A DNA stretch of 32,202 nucleotides from Sphaerisporangium sp. (GTDB lineage: Bacteria; Actinomycetota; Actinomycetes; Streptosporangiales; Streptosporangiaceae). Under the pieces are notes generated by a model. It was not told the origin of the DNA and did not search any database. It saw only the letters and a list, made by a program, of their open reading frames with translations. How positions within the stretch are numbered: position 1 is the stretch's first letter; each line of letters starts with the position of its first letter. The position numbers and the translations under genes were made by a program. The stretch is taken from the NCBI GenBank assembly GCA_025964675.1, contig JAOPYI010000297.1, positions 1 through 32,202 of the forward strand, read 5' to 3'. Shown in pieces: positions 6,883 to 14,323 of this stretch.

Positions 6883-8127
6883 ATGAAAGCTCTGGGCCGA
6901 GTGGCCGCTGTGGTGGCGGCGGGAGCCACGATCGCCGGTTGCGCCGGCGGACCCGGCAGCGGGGGGAGCGGGGACAAGATCAGCGACGGCAAGGTCGTGC
7001 TGGCCGTGCTGAACGACCAGTCGGCGATCTACGCCGACCTGTCGGGCAAGAGCAGCGTCGAGGCCGTGAAGATGGCGGTCGCCGACTACAAGGCGAAGTA
7101 CGGCGCCAAGGCGGTCGTCAAGGACGTCGAGGTGCTGTCCGCGGACCACCAGAACAAGCCGGAGGTCGCCAACTCCAAGGCGCAGGAGCTCTACGACCGC
7201 CAGCACGCCGACGTCATCCTGGACGTGCCCTCCTCGGCCGCCGCGCTGGCGGTGGCGGGGGTCGCCAAGGCCAAGAAGAAGCTGTTCATGGACATCGGCG
7301 CCGCCACCACCGCGCTGGAGGGCGCCCAGTGCAACAAGTACACCTTCCACTACGGCTACAACACCTACATGCTGGCGCACGGCACCGGTGACACGGTGAC
7401 CAAGGACGGCTCGAAGAACTGGTACATCGTCTACCCCGACTACGCCTTCGGGCAGGACATGCAGAAGAACTTCACCGCGGCGGTGAAGGGTGCGGGCGGC
7501 ACGGTCATCCAGAGCGACCCCGCGCCGTTCCCGAACGACAACTTCTCGACATTCCTGCTGAAAGCCCCCGGTCTCAACCCCAAGCCGCAGGTGCTCGGCA
7601 CCATGCAGGCCGGTGGCGACCTGGTCAACCTGGTGAAGCAGTACAACGAGTACAAGCTGCGTGACAAGGGCATCGGCCTGGCGGTCGGGCTGATGTTCAT
7701 CACCGACATCCACTCGCTCGGCGCGGACGCGCTCGCCGGCACCAAGTTCACCGACGCCTGGTACTGGAACGCGAGCCCCGAGAACCGCGCCTGGGCCGAC
7801 AAGTTCCAGGCCAAGGTCAGCAAGCGGCCGAGCTTCCCGAACGCCGCCAACTACTCCGCCGCCACGCAGTATCTCGAGGCCGTGCAGCGCGCCGGCACGG
7901 ACGGCGCCGACGCGGTGATCAAGCAGCTCGAGGGCTACAAGTTCCAGGACGCGTTCGCCCACAACGCGACGATCCGGGCGCAGGACCACCTGCTGCTGCA
8001 TGACGTCTCGCTGGCCCAGGTCAAGCCGGCGAGCGAGGTCACCGAGCCCTGGGACTACGAGAAGGTCCTCAGCACCATCCCGGCCGACCAGGCCTTCCAG
8101 CCCGCCGATCCCGCCTGCAAGCTCTGA
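6883..8127 (+). CDS. ABC transporter substrate-binding lipoprotein, LivJ/K-like
   Basis: This 414-residue exported binding protein follows the two ATPases. The N-terminus MKALGRV leads into a hydrophobic stretch and a lipobox TIAGC, so Cys20 should be lipidated and hold the protein at the outer face of the membrane. The mature part fits type-I periplasmic binding proteins of the Peripla_BP_6 group: KVVLAVLNDQSAIYADLSGK near the start, then AVKMAVADY, YPDYAFGQDMQ and a KVSKRPSFPNAANYSAA segment toward the end. The ATG at 6883 is chosen because CAGGAG lies 7 nt upstream and it gives a proper signal peptide; an earlier in-frame ATG at 6781 lies inside the previous gene. The ligand is not readable from sequence; a short hydroxy acid is inferred from context. 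Confidence 0.92.
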   Translation: MKALGRVAAVVAAGATIAGCAGGPGSGGSGDKISDGKVVLAVLNDQSAIYADLSGKSSVEAVKMAVADYKAKYGAKAVVKDVEVLSADHQNKPEVANSKAQELYDRQHADVILDVPSSAAALAVAGVAKAKKKLFMDIGAATTALEGAQCNKYTFHYGYNTYMLAHGTGDTVTKDGSKNWYIVYPDYAFGQDMQKNFTAAVKGAGGTVIQSDPAPFPNDNFSTFLLKAPGLNPKPQVLGTMQAGGDLVNLVKQYNEYKLRDKGIGLAVGLMFITDIHSLGADALAGTKFTDAWYWNASPENRAWADKFQAKVSKRPSFPNAANYSAATQYLEAVQRAGTDGADAVIKQLEGYKFQDAFAHNATIRAQDHLLLHDVSLAQVKPASEVTEPWDYEKVLSTIPADQAFQPADPACKL

Positions 8128-8250
8128 GCCCGCGGGGTGCGGGCGGCGTGGCAGTCCGCACCCCTAGGGTTCCGAGCCCGTCCCGGGGCGTACCCGCGCC
8201 CCGGTCGCACGCGGGGGCGCCCGCCCCCGCCCGTCCCCTTGGAGGTCACC

Positions 8251-9114
8251 GTGCTTCAACAGGCGTTCAACGGCCTGGTGGGTGGCGCCTTCTACGCCCT
8301 GCTCGCCCTCGGCCTCGCCGTCATCTTCGGCATGCTGGGCGTCGTCAACTTCGCCCACGGTGCCTTCTACATGCTGGGCGCGTTCGCGTCCTACGTGCTG
8401 CTGGACTCGTTCGGCGTGAACTTCTGGGTCGCGCTCGTCGTCGTCCCGGTCGTGCTCGGCCTGGCGGGGGCCGTGCTGGAACGGCTGTTCATCCGGAGGC
8501 TGGCGCCGCTGGACCCGCTCTACAACTTCCTGTTCACCTTCGGCCTCGCGCTGATCCTCCAGGACCTGGTCAAGCGGGAGTACGGCGTGCAGTCGCAGCC
8601 CTACCCGCGACCGGACCTGCTGTCGGGCACGGTCGACCTGGGACTGTTCGGCTACCCGGCCTACCAGGTGTTCGTGCTGGCCGTCTCCGTCGTCGTCTGC
8701 GCGGCGGTGTGGGTCGTACTGACCCGTACACGCGTGGGCATGATCGTGCGGGCCGCGACCGAGCGGCCCGAGCTGACGCGCGCGCTCGGCATCGACGTCG
8801 CCCGCTGGGTGACCCCGGTCTTCGGGTTCGGCATCGCGCTCGCCGGCCTCGCCGGGGTGCTGGCCGCCCCGATGCGCGCGGTCAACCCGCTCATGGGCGC
8901 CGACCTGATCATCACGGTCTTCGCGGTCGTGGTCATCGGCGGGCTCGGCTCGATCTTCGGCTCGGTGACGGCCGGGTTCGCGATCGGGCTGATCTCGGCG
9001 CTCGGCAACCTCTACGTACCCGCGCTGTCGCAGACGCTGGTGTTCATCCTGATGGCCGCCGTGCTGCTCTGGCGCCCGGCGGGCCTGTTCGGGCGCGAGG
9101 AGGCGCTGTCGTGA
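8251..9114 (+). CDS. HAAT-type ABC transporter permease, LivH-like
   Basis: This 287-residue inner-membrane permease has about eight hydrophobic segments. The N-terminal block FNGLVGGAFYALLALGLAVI is followed by FGMLGVVNFAHGAFYMLGAF, the LivH hallmark. The conserved cytoplasmic loop RAATERPELTRALGIDVARW contacts the ATPases, and GGLGSIFGSVTAGFAIG lies near the end. The GTG at 8251 is preceded by GGAGGT with 5-nt spacing, so the longer frame opening at 8137 is rejected. A 123-bp gap separates it from the binding-protein gene. The last bases overlap the start of the second permease (GTGA). Confidence 0.93.
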   Translation: MLQQAFNGLVGGAFYALLALGLAVIFGMLGVVNFAHGAFYMLGAFASYVLLDSFGVNFWVALVVVPVVLGLAGAVLERLFIRRLAPLDPLYNFLFTFGLALILQDLVKREYGVQSQPYPRPDLLSGTVDLGLFGYPAYQVFVLAVSVVVCAAVWVVLTRTRVGMIVRAATERPELTRALGIDVARWVTPVFGFGIALAGLAGVLAAPMRAVNPLMGADLIITVFAVVVIGGLGSIFGSVTAGFAIGLISALGNLYVPALSQTLVFILMAAVLLWRPAGLFGREEALS

Positions 9115-10130
9115 TCCTTTCCCGGCTGGCCGCGAGGCCGCTCCTGCTCGTCGCCGGGCTGTTCCTCGCCCTGGCGCTTCCCTGGATGATCTACCCGCCG
9201 GTCGCCCTCGACATCGCCTGCTGGGCGCTGTTCGCCGCCGCGCTCGACCTGTTGCTCGGGTTCACCGGGCTGCTGTCGTTCGGGCACGCCGCGTTCTGGG
9301 GCGGCGCCGCGTACGTCTCGAGCCTCATCGCACTGCACACCGGGCTGCCCTTTCCCGTCGCGGTGCTCGGCGGCGCGGTGTTCGCGGCCGCGCTCGCCCT
9401 TCCCATCGGTTACCTGTCCGTACGGCTGCGCGGCATCTACTTCGCGATGGTCACCCTGGCCTTCGCGCAGATGGTGTACTTCGTCGTCAACCAGTGGCGG
9501 GACCTGACGGGCGGGGAGAACGGCCTGCAGGGCGTCCCGCGAGAACTGCTCGGCCTGGACCTGTCCGACTCCTTCGTCTTCTACTACGCCGGACTTCCCC
9601 TGGTCCTCATCGGGTTCGTCGCGGTGTGGCGGATCGTCCGCTCGCCGTTCGGCCGGGTCCTGGTCTCGATCAGGGACAATCCCGCCCGGGCGCAGGCCCT
9701 CGGCTACCCGGTGCAGCGCTACAAGCTGCTGGCGTTCGTCCTTTCTGCCGGGCTGTCCGGGCTGGCGGGCGGGCTCTTCGCCATCGGCCACGGCTTCGCC
9801 TCGCTGGAGACCGTGTACTGGACGACGTCCGGGCAGGCCGTGATGATGGTCGTCCTCGGCGGCATCGGCACGCTGTGGGGCGGCGCGATCGGCGCGGCCC
9901 TGGTGGTCGAGCTGAACGACTACCTGGTGACCGCCGGTTTCGAGGGGATCGGCATCGTCACCGGCACGATCTTCGTGCTCGTGGTGCTGGTGTTCCGCCG
10001 GGGCATCTGGGGCACGGCACGCCACCTGCTGGAGGCCCGCTCCGGCGGCAACCGGCCGGGGGAGCCGACCCACGGGGACACCCCGGACGGCACGCCCGCC
10101 CGCTCCCGCGGCGTCGGCTCGCCGGCGTAG
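9111..10130 (+). CDS. HAAT-type ABC transporter permease, LivM-like
   Basis: This 339-residue second permease begins with GTG at 9111 overlapping the previous stop by 4 nt; GAGGAGG lies about 8 nt upstream. It carries LLLGFTGLLSFGHAAFWGGA, the LivM signature, and the long central segment with GGENGLQGVPR. The ATPase-contact loop is RDNPARAQALGYPVQRYKLL. The C-terminal block GGIGTLWGGAIGAAL is followed by a membrane helix and a hydrophilic tail of about 40 residues rich in Gly, Arg and Pro that most LivM proteins lack. With the preceding four genes it completes an importer with one binding protein, two permeases and two ATPases. Confidence 0.93.
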   Translation: MILSRLAARPLLLVAGLFLALALPWMIYPPVALDIACWALFAAALDLLLGFTGLLSFGHAAFWGGAAYVSSLIALHTGLPFPVAVLGGAVFAAALALPIGYLSVRLRGIYFAMVTLAFAQMVYFVVNQWRDLTGGENGLQGVPRELLGLDLSDSFVFYYAGLPLVLIGFVAVWRIVRSPFGRVLVSIRDNPARAQALGYPVQRYKLLAFVLSAGLSGLAGGLFAIGHGFASLETVYWTTSGQAVMMVVLGGIGTLWGGAIGAALVVELNDYLVTAGFEGIGIVTGTIFVLVVLVFRRGIWGTARHLLEARSGGNRPGEPTHGDTPDGTPARSRGVGSPA

Positions 10131-10189
10131 TCCCTTAATCCGGTTTCTAGGTAGCTCGCCGCATTCCCGTACTTCTAGGAGCGATTGCT

Positions 10190-10975
10190 GTGGTTTCAAC
10201 GAGCGTGACCGCCGGGAAGGCAGCAGAGCTGGATCTGACCGGCCGGCGTGCACTGGTGACGGGCGGAGCGAGCGGGATCGGCCGGGCCTGTGCCCGGCGG
10301 CTGGCCGGGGCGGGCGCGGAGGTCCTCATCCTCGACGTCCGGGAGGAGGTGGCACGCGAGGCCGCCTACGAGATCGGCGGGGTGGCGCTGACCGCCGACC
10401 TGACCGACATGGCGGCCGTCGACGCGATCGCCTGCGACGGCGTGGACATCCTCGTGAACAACGCGGGCTTCCAGCACGTCGCCCCGATCACAGAGTTCCC
10501 TCCTGAGACCTTCTCCGCGATCCTGAAGATCATGGTTGAGGCACCGTTCCGCCTGGCCAGGCGGACCCTGCCGGGGATGTACGAGCGCGGCTGGGGCCGG
10601 GTGGTCAACATCTCCTCCGTGCACGGGCTGCGGGCCTCGCCGTACAAGGTCGCCTATGTCACCGCCAAGCACGCCCTGGAGGGCCTGTCCAAGGTGATCG
10701 CCCTGGAGGGGGCCGCGTACGGCGTCACCTCCAACTGCGTGAACCCGGCCTACGTCCGCACGCCGCTGGTGGAGCAGCAGATCGCCGACCAGGCCCGCGT
10801 CCACGACCTGGACCCCGAGGAGGTGATCGAGCAGATCATGCTGGCCCCCGCCGCCATCCGGCGCCTGATCGAGCCCGGCGAGGTCGCGGAGGCGGTCGCC
10901 TACCTCTGCTCGCCGCAGGCCTCGATGATCACCGGAGTATCCCTGACCATCGACGGTGGCTGGACGGCCCACTAG
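10190..10975 (+). CDS. bdhA: 3-hydroxybutyrate dehydrogenase (SDR family)
   Basis: This 261-residue short-chain dehydrogenase oxidises (R)-3-hydroxybutyrate to acetoacetate with NAD+. The cofactor motif TGGASGIG is at 24-31 and NNAG at 90-93; the catalytic residues are Ser143, Tyr156 and Lys160. Residues that hold the substrate in the Pseudomonas fragi enzyme, as I recall them (Gln94, His144, Lys152, Gln196, Trp257), are all found at a constant offset of one: Gln95, His145, Lys153, Gln197 and Trp258. The only exception is Trp187, which is Tyr188 here. The blocks NAGFQHVAPI, ISSVHGL and TPLVEQQI are characteristic of this enzyme rather than of general SDRs. GTG at 10190 follows AGGAG by 8 nt. 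It lies 59 bp after the importer genes, on the same strand. Confidence 0.88.
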   Translation: MVSTSVTAGKAAELDLTGRRALVTGGASGIGRACARRLAGAGAEVLILDVREEVAREAAYEIGGVALTADLTDMAAVDAIACDGVDILVNNAGFQHVAPITEFPPETFSAILKIMVEAPFRLARRTLPGMYERGWGRVVNISSVHGLRASPYKVAYVTAKHALEGLSKVIALEGAAYGVTSNCVNPAYVRTPLVEQQIADQARVHDLDPEEVIEQIMLAPAAIRRLIEPGEVAEAVAYLCSPQASMITGVSLTIDGGWTAH

Positions 10976-11051
10976 GCCTCGCCGCGGTGGTCCGGGGCCG
11001 CTCACTGGCGTCTCTGTCACGTGACGGATAACCGCATCGGGGGGATAAATC

Positions 11052-12983
11052 GTGATCAAGGGGACAATGAACCCCATGAGCTGCACCGTGTTTCTCGACC
11101 TGCTCGCCCGGGAGGCTCCTCCGGTCGAGTTCGAGGCCCCGCTGGTCGAGGCGCGTGCCGCCGGCGCGCCCCCGGAGGTGCTCGCCGAACTGGACCGCGC
11201 CAAGCTCGCCGCGCTGCGCGTGCGGGCCCTGCTGGAGCACCGCGCCCGCCGTGAGACCGAGCTGTCGGCGCTGTTCGAGACGGCGGGCGACCTGGCGGGG
11301 CTGCGCGACGTGGGCGCTGTGCTCGAGGCCATCGTGCGGCGTGCCCGCAGGCTGCTCCACGCGGACATCTCGTACATGACCTTGCATGACGCCGAGCGAG
11401 GCGACACCTACATGCGGGTCACCGACGGCTCGGTGTCGGCGGCCTTCCGGGCCCTGCGCCTGCCCATGGGCGCCGGGCTCGGCGGCCTGGTCGCCCAGAC
11501 CGGCACCCCGTACGCGAGCCCGGACTACTTCGCCGACGAGCGTTTCCGGCACCGCACCCACATCGACGTCGCCGTCAAGGAGGAGGCGCTGGTCGCCATC
11601 CTCGGGGTGCCGATGCGGCTGGGCGCCCAGATCATCGGCGTGCTGTTCGCGGCCAACCGCACCGCGCGGCCCTTCGCCCAGGAGGAGGTCGCGCTGGTGG
11701 CCTCGCTCGCCGCGCACGCCGCCGTCGCGCTCGACAACGCCAGGCTGCTGGAGGAGACCCGTACGGCGCTCGGCGAGCTGAGCTCGGCCAACCGGCTCAT
11801 CCAGGCGCGGAGCGCGGCCGTGGAGCGGGCGGCGCAGGCCCACGACCGCATGACGGGCCTCGTCGTGCGCGGCGGCGGGGTGGAGGACGTCGCGGCCGTC
11901 GTCACCGACATCCTTGGCGGGGCGCTCATGGTGCTCGACGCGGACGGGCGCCGGCTCGCCGCCGTCGGCTCCGTGGGAGACCTGGACGAGGCCGAGGTGG
12001 CCGGCGCGGCGGCCGCCTCCAGCGGTCTCGGCCGGACCGTCCAGCGCGGCGACCTGTGGGTCGCCTCGGTGGCCTCCGGGGCGGAGATCCTCGGCACGCT
12101 GGTGCTGCGCACCCACGACGAGGTCTCCGGCACCGACCAGCGGATCCTGGAGCGCGCGGCGCTGGTCACGGCCCTGCTCCTGCTCTTCCGCCGCACCGCC
12201 GCCGCGGCCGAGGGCAGGGTGCGCGGAGAGCTTTTGGACGACCTCCTCACGGGCAGGGAGGTCCACTCCGACGCCCTGTACGGCAGGGCGCGGCTCCTCG
12301 GGGTCGACCTCGACGCCCCGCACATCCTGGTCGTGGCCAGGCACCGCGCGGGGGACCCCGCACCTCGCCAGCGCACGGCGTTCTGGGCGTCGTCCGACGC
12401 GTCGTCGCGGCACGGTCTGATGGCCGCCCGGGGTGAGGAGACCATCCTTCTGCTGCCCGGCGTCGACCCGGGGGCGGCGGCCAAGCGGGTCGCCAAGGAG
12501 CTCGGCGCCTCGCTCGGCACGCCCGTCACCGCGGGCGCGGCGGGCGCGGTCCAGGGGCCGGCCGCCGTGGCGGGCGCCTACCGCGAGGCCCGGCGCTGCG
12601 CGGAGGCCCTGCTGTCGCTGGGGAGGGCAGGCGAGGGGGCGAGCTGCGACGAGCTGGGCTTCGTCGGCCTCCTCCTCGGCCGCGACCGGGACGTCGCCGG
12701 GTTCCTGGAGTCCTCCATAGGGCCGGTCCTCGCCTACGACCGGCGCCGTGGCACCGCGCTCGTCCAGACCCTGGAGACCTACTTCGGCGCCGCGGCGAGC
12801 CTGTCCCGCACGGCCGAGCGCCTGCACATCCATGTCAACACCGTGACCCAGCGCCTCGACCGCGTCGGCAGGCTGCTCGGCGACGGCTGGCAGGAGCCTG
12901 ACCGCGTCCTTGAGATCCAGCTCGCGCTCCGGCTCAACCGCGTGCGGCCCCTGACCAGGCGGCCCGAGCGCTCCGGCGACTGA
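11052..12983 (+). CDS. GAF domain regulator with PucR/CdaR-type HTH
   Basis: This regulator of up to 643 residues has an N-terminal helical region and a GAF sensory domain (about 85-230, from FETAGDLAGL to AVALDNARLLEE). A second sensory or dimerisation segment follows, then a CdaR-like central domain, and the PucR-type helix-turn-helix at 570-620 (LVQTLETYFG, then LHIHVNTVTQRLDRVGRLLG). Proteins of this design usually activate neighbouring catabolic operons in response to a small ligand. Position directly after the dehydrogenase makes it the likely controller of the hydroxybutyrate locus, with the repeated elements at 4962-5252 as candidate sites. The start is uncertain: GTG 11052 follows a G-run, ATG 11067 has AAGGGG 4 nt upstream, and ATG 11076 is also in frame. 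Confidence 0.88.
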   Translation: MIKGTMNPMSCTVFLDLLAREAPPVEFEAPLVEARAAGAPPEVLAELDRAKLAALRVRALLEHRARRETELSALFETAGDLAGLRDVGAVLEAIVRRARRLLHADISYMTLHDAERGDTYMRVTDGSVSAAFRALRLPMGAGLGGLVAQTGTPYASPDYFADERFRHRTHIDVAVKEEALVAILGVPMRLGAQIIGVLFAANRTARPFAQEEVALVASLAAHAAVALDNARLLEETRTALGELSSANRLIQARSAAVERAAQAHDRMTGLVVRGGGVEDVAAVVTDILGGALMVLDADGRRLAAVGSVGDLDEAEVAGAAAASSGLGRTVQRGDLWVASVASGAEILGTLVLRTHDEVSGTDQRILERAALVTALLLLFRRTAAAAEGRVRGELLDDLLTGREVHSDALYGRARLLGVDLDAPHILVVARHRAGDPAPRQRTAFWASSDASSRHGLMAARGEETILLLPGVDPGAAAKRVAKELGASLGTPVTAGAAGAVQGPAAVAGAYREARRCAEALLSLGRAGEGASCDELGFVGLLLGRDRDVAGFLESSIGPVLAYDRRRGTALVQTLETYFGAAASLSRTAERLHIHVNTVTQRLDRVGRLLGDGWQEPDRVLEIQLALRLNRVRPLTRRPERSGD

Positions 12984-13023
12984 GAAGGCTTCCCCATGCA
13001 CAGTCGTTCGCAATAAGTCGACG

Positions 13024-13037
13024 ATATTGCGCAATAT
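13024..13037. promoter_or_regulatory. Perfect 14-bp palindrome with central CG, LacI-type operator candidate
   Basis: ATATTGCGCAATAT is a perfect palindrome in an otherwise GC-rich region. The hexamer GCAATA or its complement recurs at 13010, 13025, 13031 and 13035. A CG centre flanked by symmetric arms is the usual form of LacI-family operators. It lies about 240 bp upstream of the LacI-family gene and 40 bp after the PucR-like gene. Confidence 0.45.
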
Positions 13038-13277
13038 TGCCGGAATGTTTCCATCGCGTTTGTGGACCACCGGAGCGGGCGTCCCCCGGCGCCGGGATCC
13101 CCTGCGGGCGTGGAGCTTCCGGCTTCCGCCGAGGTCACCCGGACGCGAGCTGTGGTGATGCGCCGTAGATCACGAATCCCCGCCGCCGGAGCCCCGCCGC
13201 ATGTCGTACTGGGCGTTCCCATAGCGGGTAGGGAGGGTGTCAGCTGTTTGCGTCGTTTTTTACAGTATGCTTGCGGC

Positions 13278-14306
13278 GTGACACGTCGACTTGCGGAAGT
13301 TGCTAAGAAGGTCGGGGTCAGCGAGGCCACGGTCAGCCGGGTGCTGAACGGCAAGCCCGGGGTGTCCGACTCCACACGCGCGGCCGTGCTGACCGCGCTT
13401 GACGTGCTCGGATACGAGCGGCCGACCCAGCTGAGAGGCGAGCGGGCCCGCCTTGTCGGTCTCGTTCTTCCCGACCTCGGCAACCCGATCTTCCCCGCGC
13501 TCGCGGAGGTTCTCGGGGGCGCCCTGGCGCAGCGCGGCTTCACCCCCGTGCTCTGCACGCGCGCGGCGGGAGGGCTGTCCGAGGCCGACTACGTCGAGAT
13601 GCTGCTGGACCAGCAGGTGTCCGGGGTGGTGTTCGCCGGCGGCCACTACGCCGAGGCCGACGCCCCGCACGAGCACTACCACCGCCTTCTCGGGCTGCGG
13701 CTGCCGGTCGTGCTGGTCAACGCCCCCAGCGACGCCATCGGCTTCCCATGCGTGGCCACCGACGACGCGGTCGCGGTGGAGCAGGCGTTCAGCCATCTGA
13801 TGTCCCTAGGGCACCACCGCATCGGCCTGGTGCTCGGCCCGGAGGACCACGTTCCCTCGCGGCGCAAGCTGAAGGCCTTCACCAGAGCCGCCAAGGACGC
13901 CGGGCTGGACATCGGCCCCGAGGCGGTGGAGCGCAGCCTGTTCTCCCTCGAAGGCGGCCAGGCCGTGGCGACCCGGCTGGTCCGCGACGGGATCACCGGC
14001 ATCATCTGCGCCAGCGATCCCCTCGCCCTCGGCGCCATCCGCGCCGTGCGCCGCCTCGGCATGTCGGTGCCGCAGGACGTGTCCGTCGTCGGCTTCGACG
14101 ACTCCGCCTTCATGAACTGCACCAACCCGCCGCTGACCACGGTGCGCCAGCCCATCGAGGCGGTCGGCAGGGCCGCGGTGACGCTGCTGGTCAGCCAGAT
14201 CGAGGGCGCCGCCGTGACCGCGGAGGAGCTGCTCTTCGAGCCTGAGCTGGTCGTTCGCGGCTCCACCGCCCCGGCCAAGATGCGGGCGCTGGCGATCGCC
14301 CTGTGA
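13278..14306 (+). CDS. LacI family transcriptional regulator
   Basis: This 342-residue repressor has the LacI helix-turn-helix and hinge helix at the N-terminus (RLAEVAKKVGVSEATVSRVL, then a conserved NGKPGVS). A periplasmic-binding-protein-like effector domain follows: LVGLVLPDLGNPIFPALAEV, then GHHRIGLVLGP and DVSVVGFDDSAF. Family members bind sugars, nucleosides or related small molecules; the effector here is unknown. GTG 13278 is chosen because the HTH begins right after it. No ribosome site precedes it, and a -10-like TATGCT ends only 6 nt upstream, so the mRNA may be leaderless. The gene ends 17 bp from the end of the convergent SARP gene. No sugar transporter is adjacent, so its targets may lie elsewhere. 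Confidence 0.92.
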   Translation: MTRRLAEVAKKVGVSEATVSRVLNGKPGVSDSTRAAVLTALDVLGYERPTQLRGERARLVGLVLPDLGNPIFPALAEVLGGALAQRGFTPVLCTRAAGGLSEADYVEMLLDQQVSGVVFAGGHYAEADAPHEHYHRLLGLRLPVVLVNAPSDAIGFPCVATDDAVAVEQAFSHLMSLGHHRIGLVLGPEDHVPSRRKLKAFTRAAKDAGLDIGPEAVERSLFSLEGGQAVATRLVRDGITGIICASDPLALGAIRAVRRLGMSVPQDVSVVGFDDSAFMNCTNPPLTTVRQPIEAVGRAAVTLLVSQIEGAAVTAEELLFEPELVVRGSTAPAKMRALAIAL

Positions 14307-14323
14307 CCGCGTCCGGGCCGGGG

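Noticed and set aside
8137-8250. N-terminal extension of the LivH-like permease
   Set aside because: Arg/Pro-rich, lacks a ribosome site, and GTG 8251 has GGAGGT at ideal spacing before a typical LivH N-terminus.
10929-13070. 713-codon minus-strand frame opposite the PucR-like gene
   Set aside because: Antisense shadow; the plus-strand frame has clear GAF and HTH domains.
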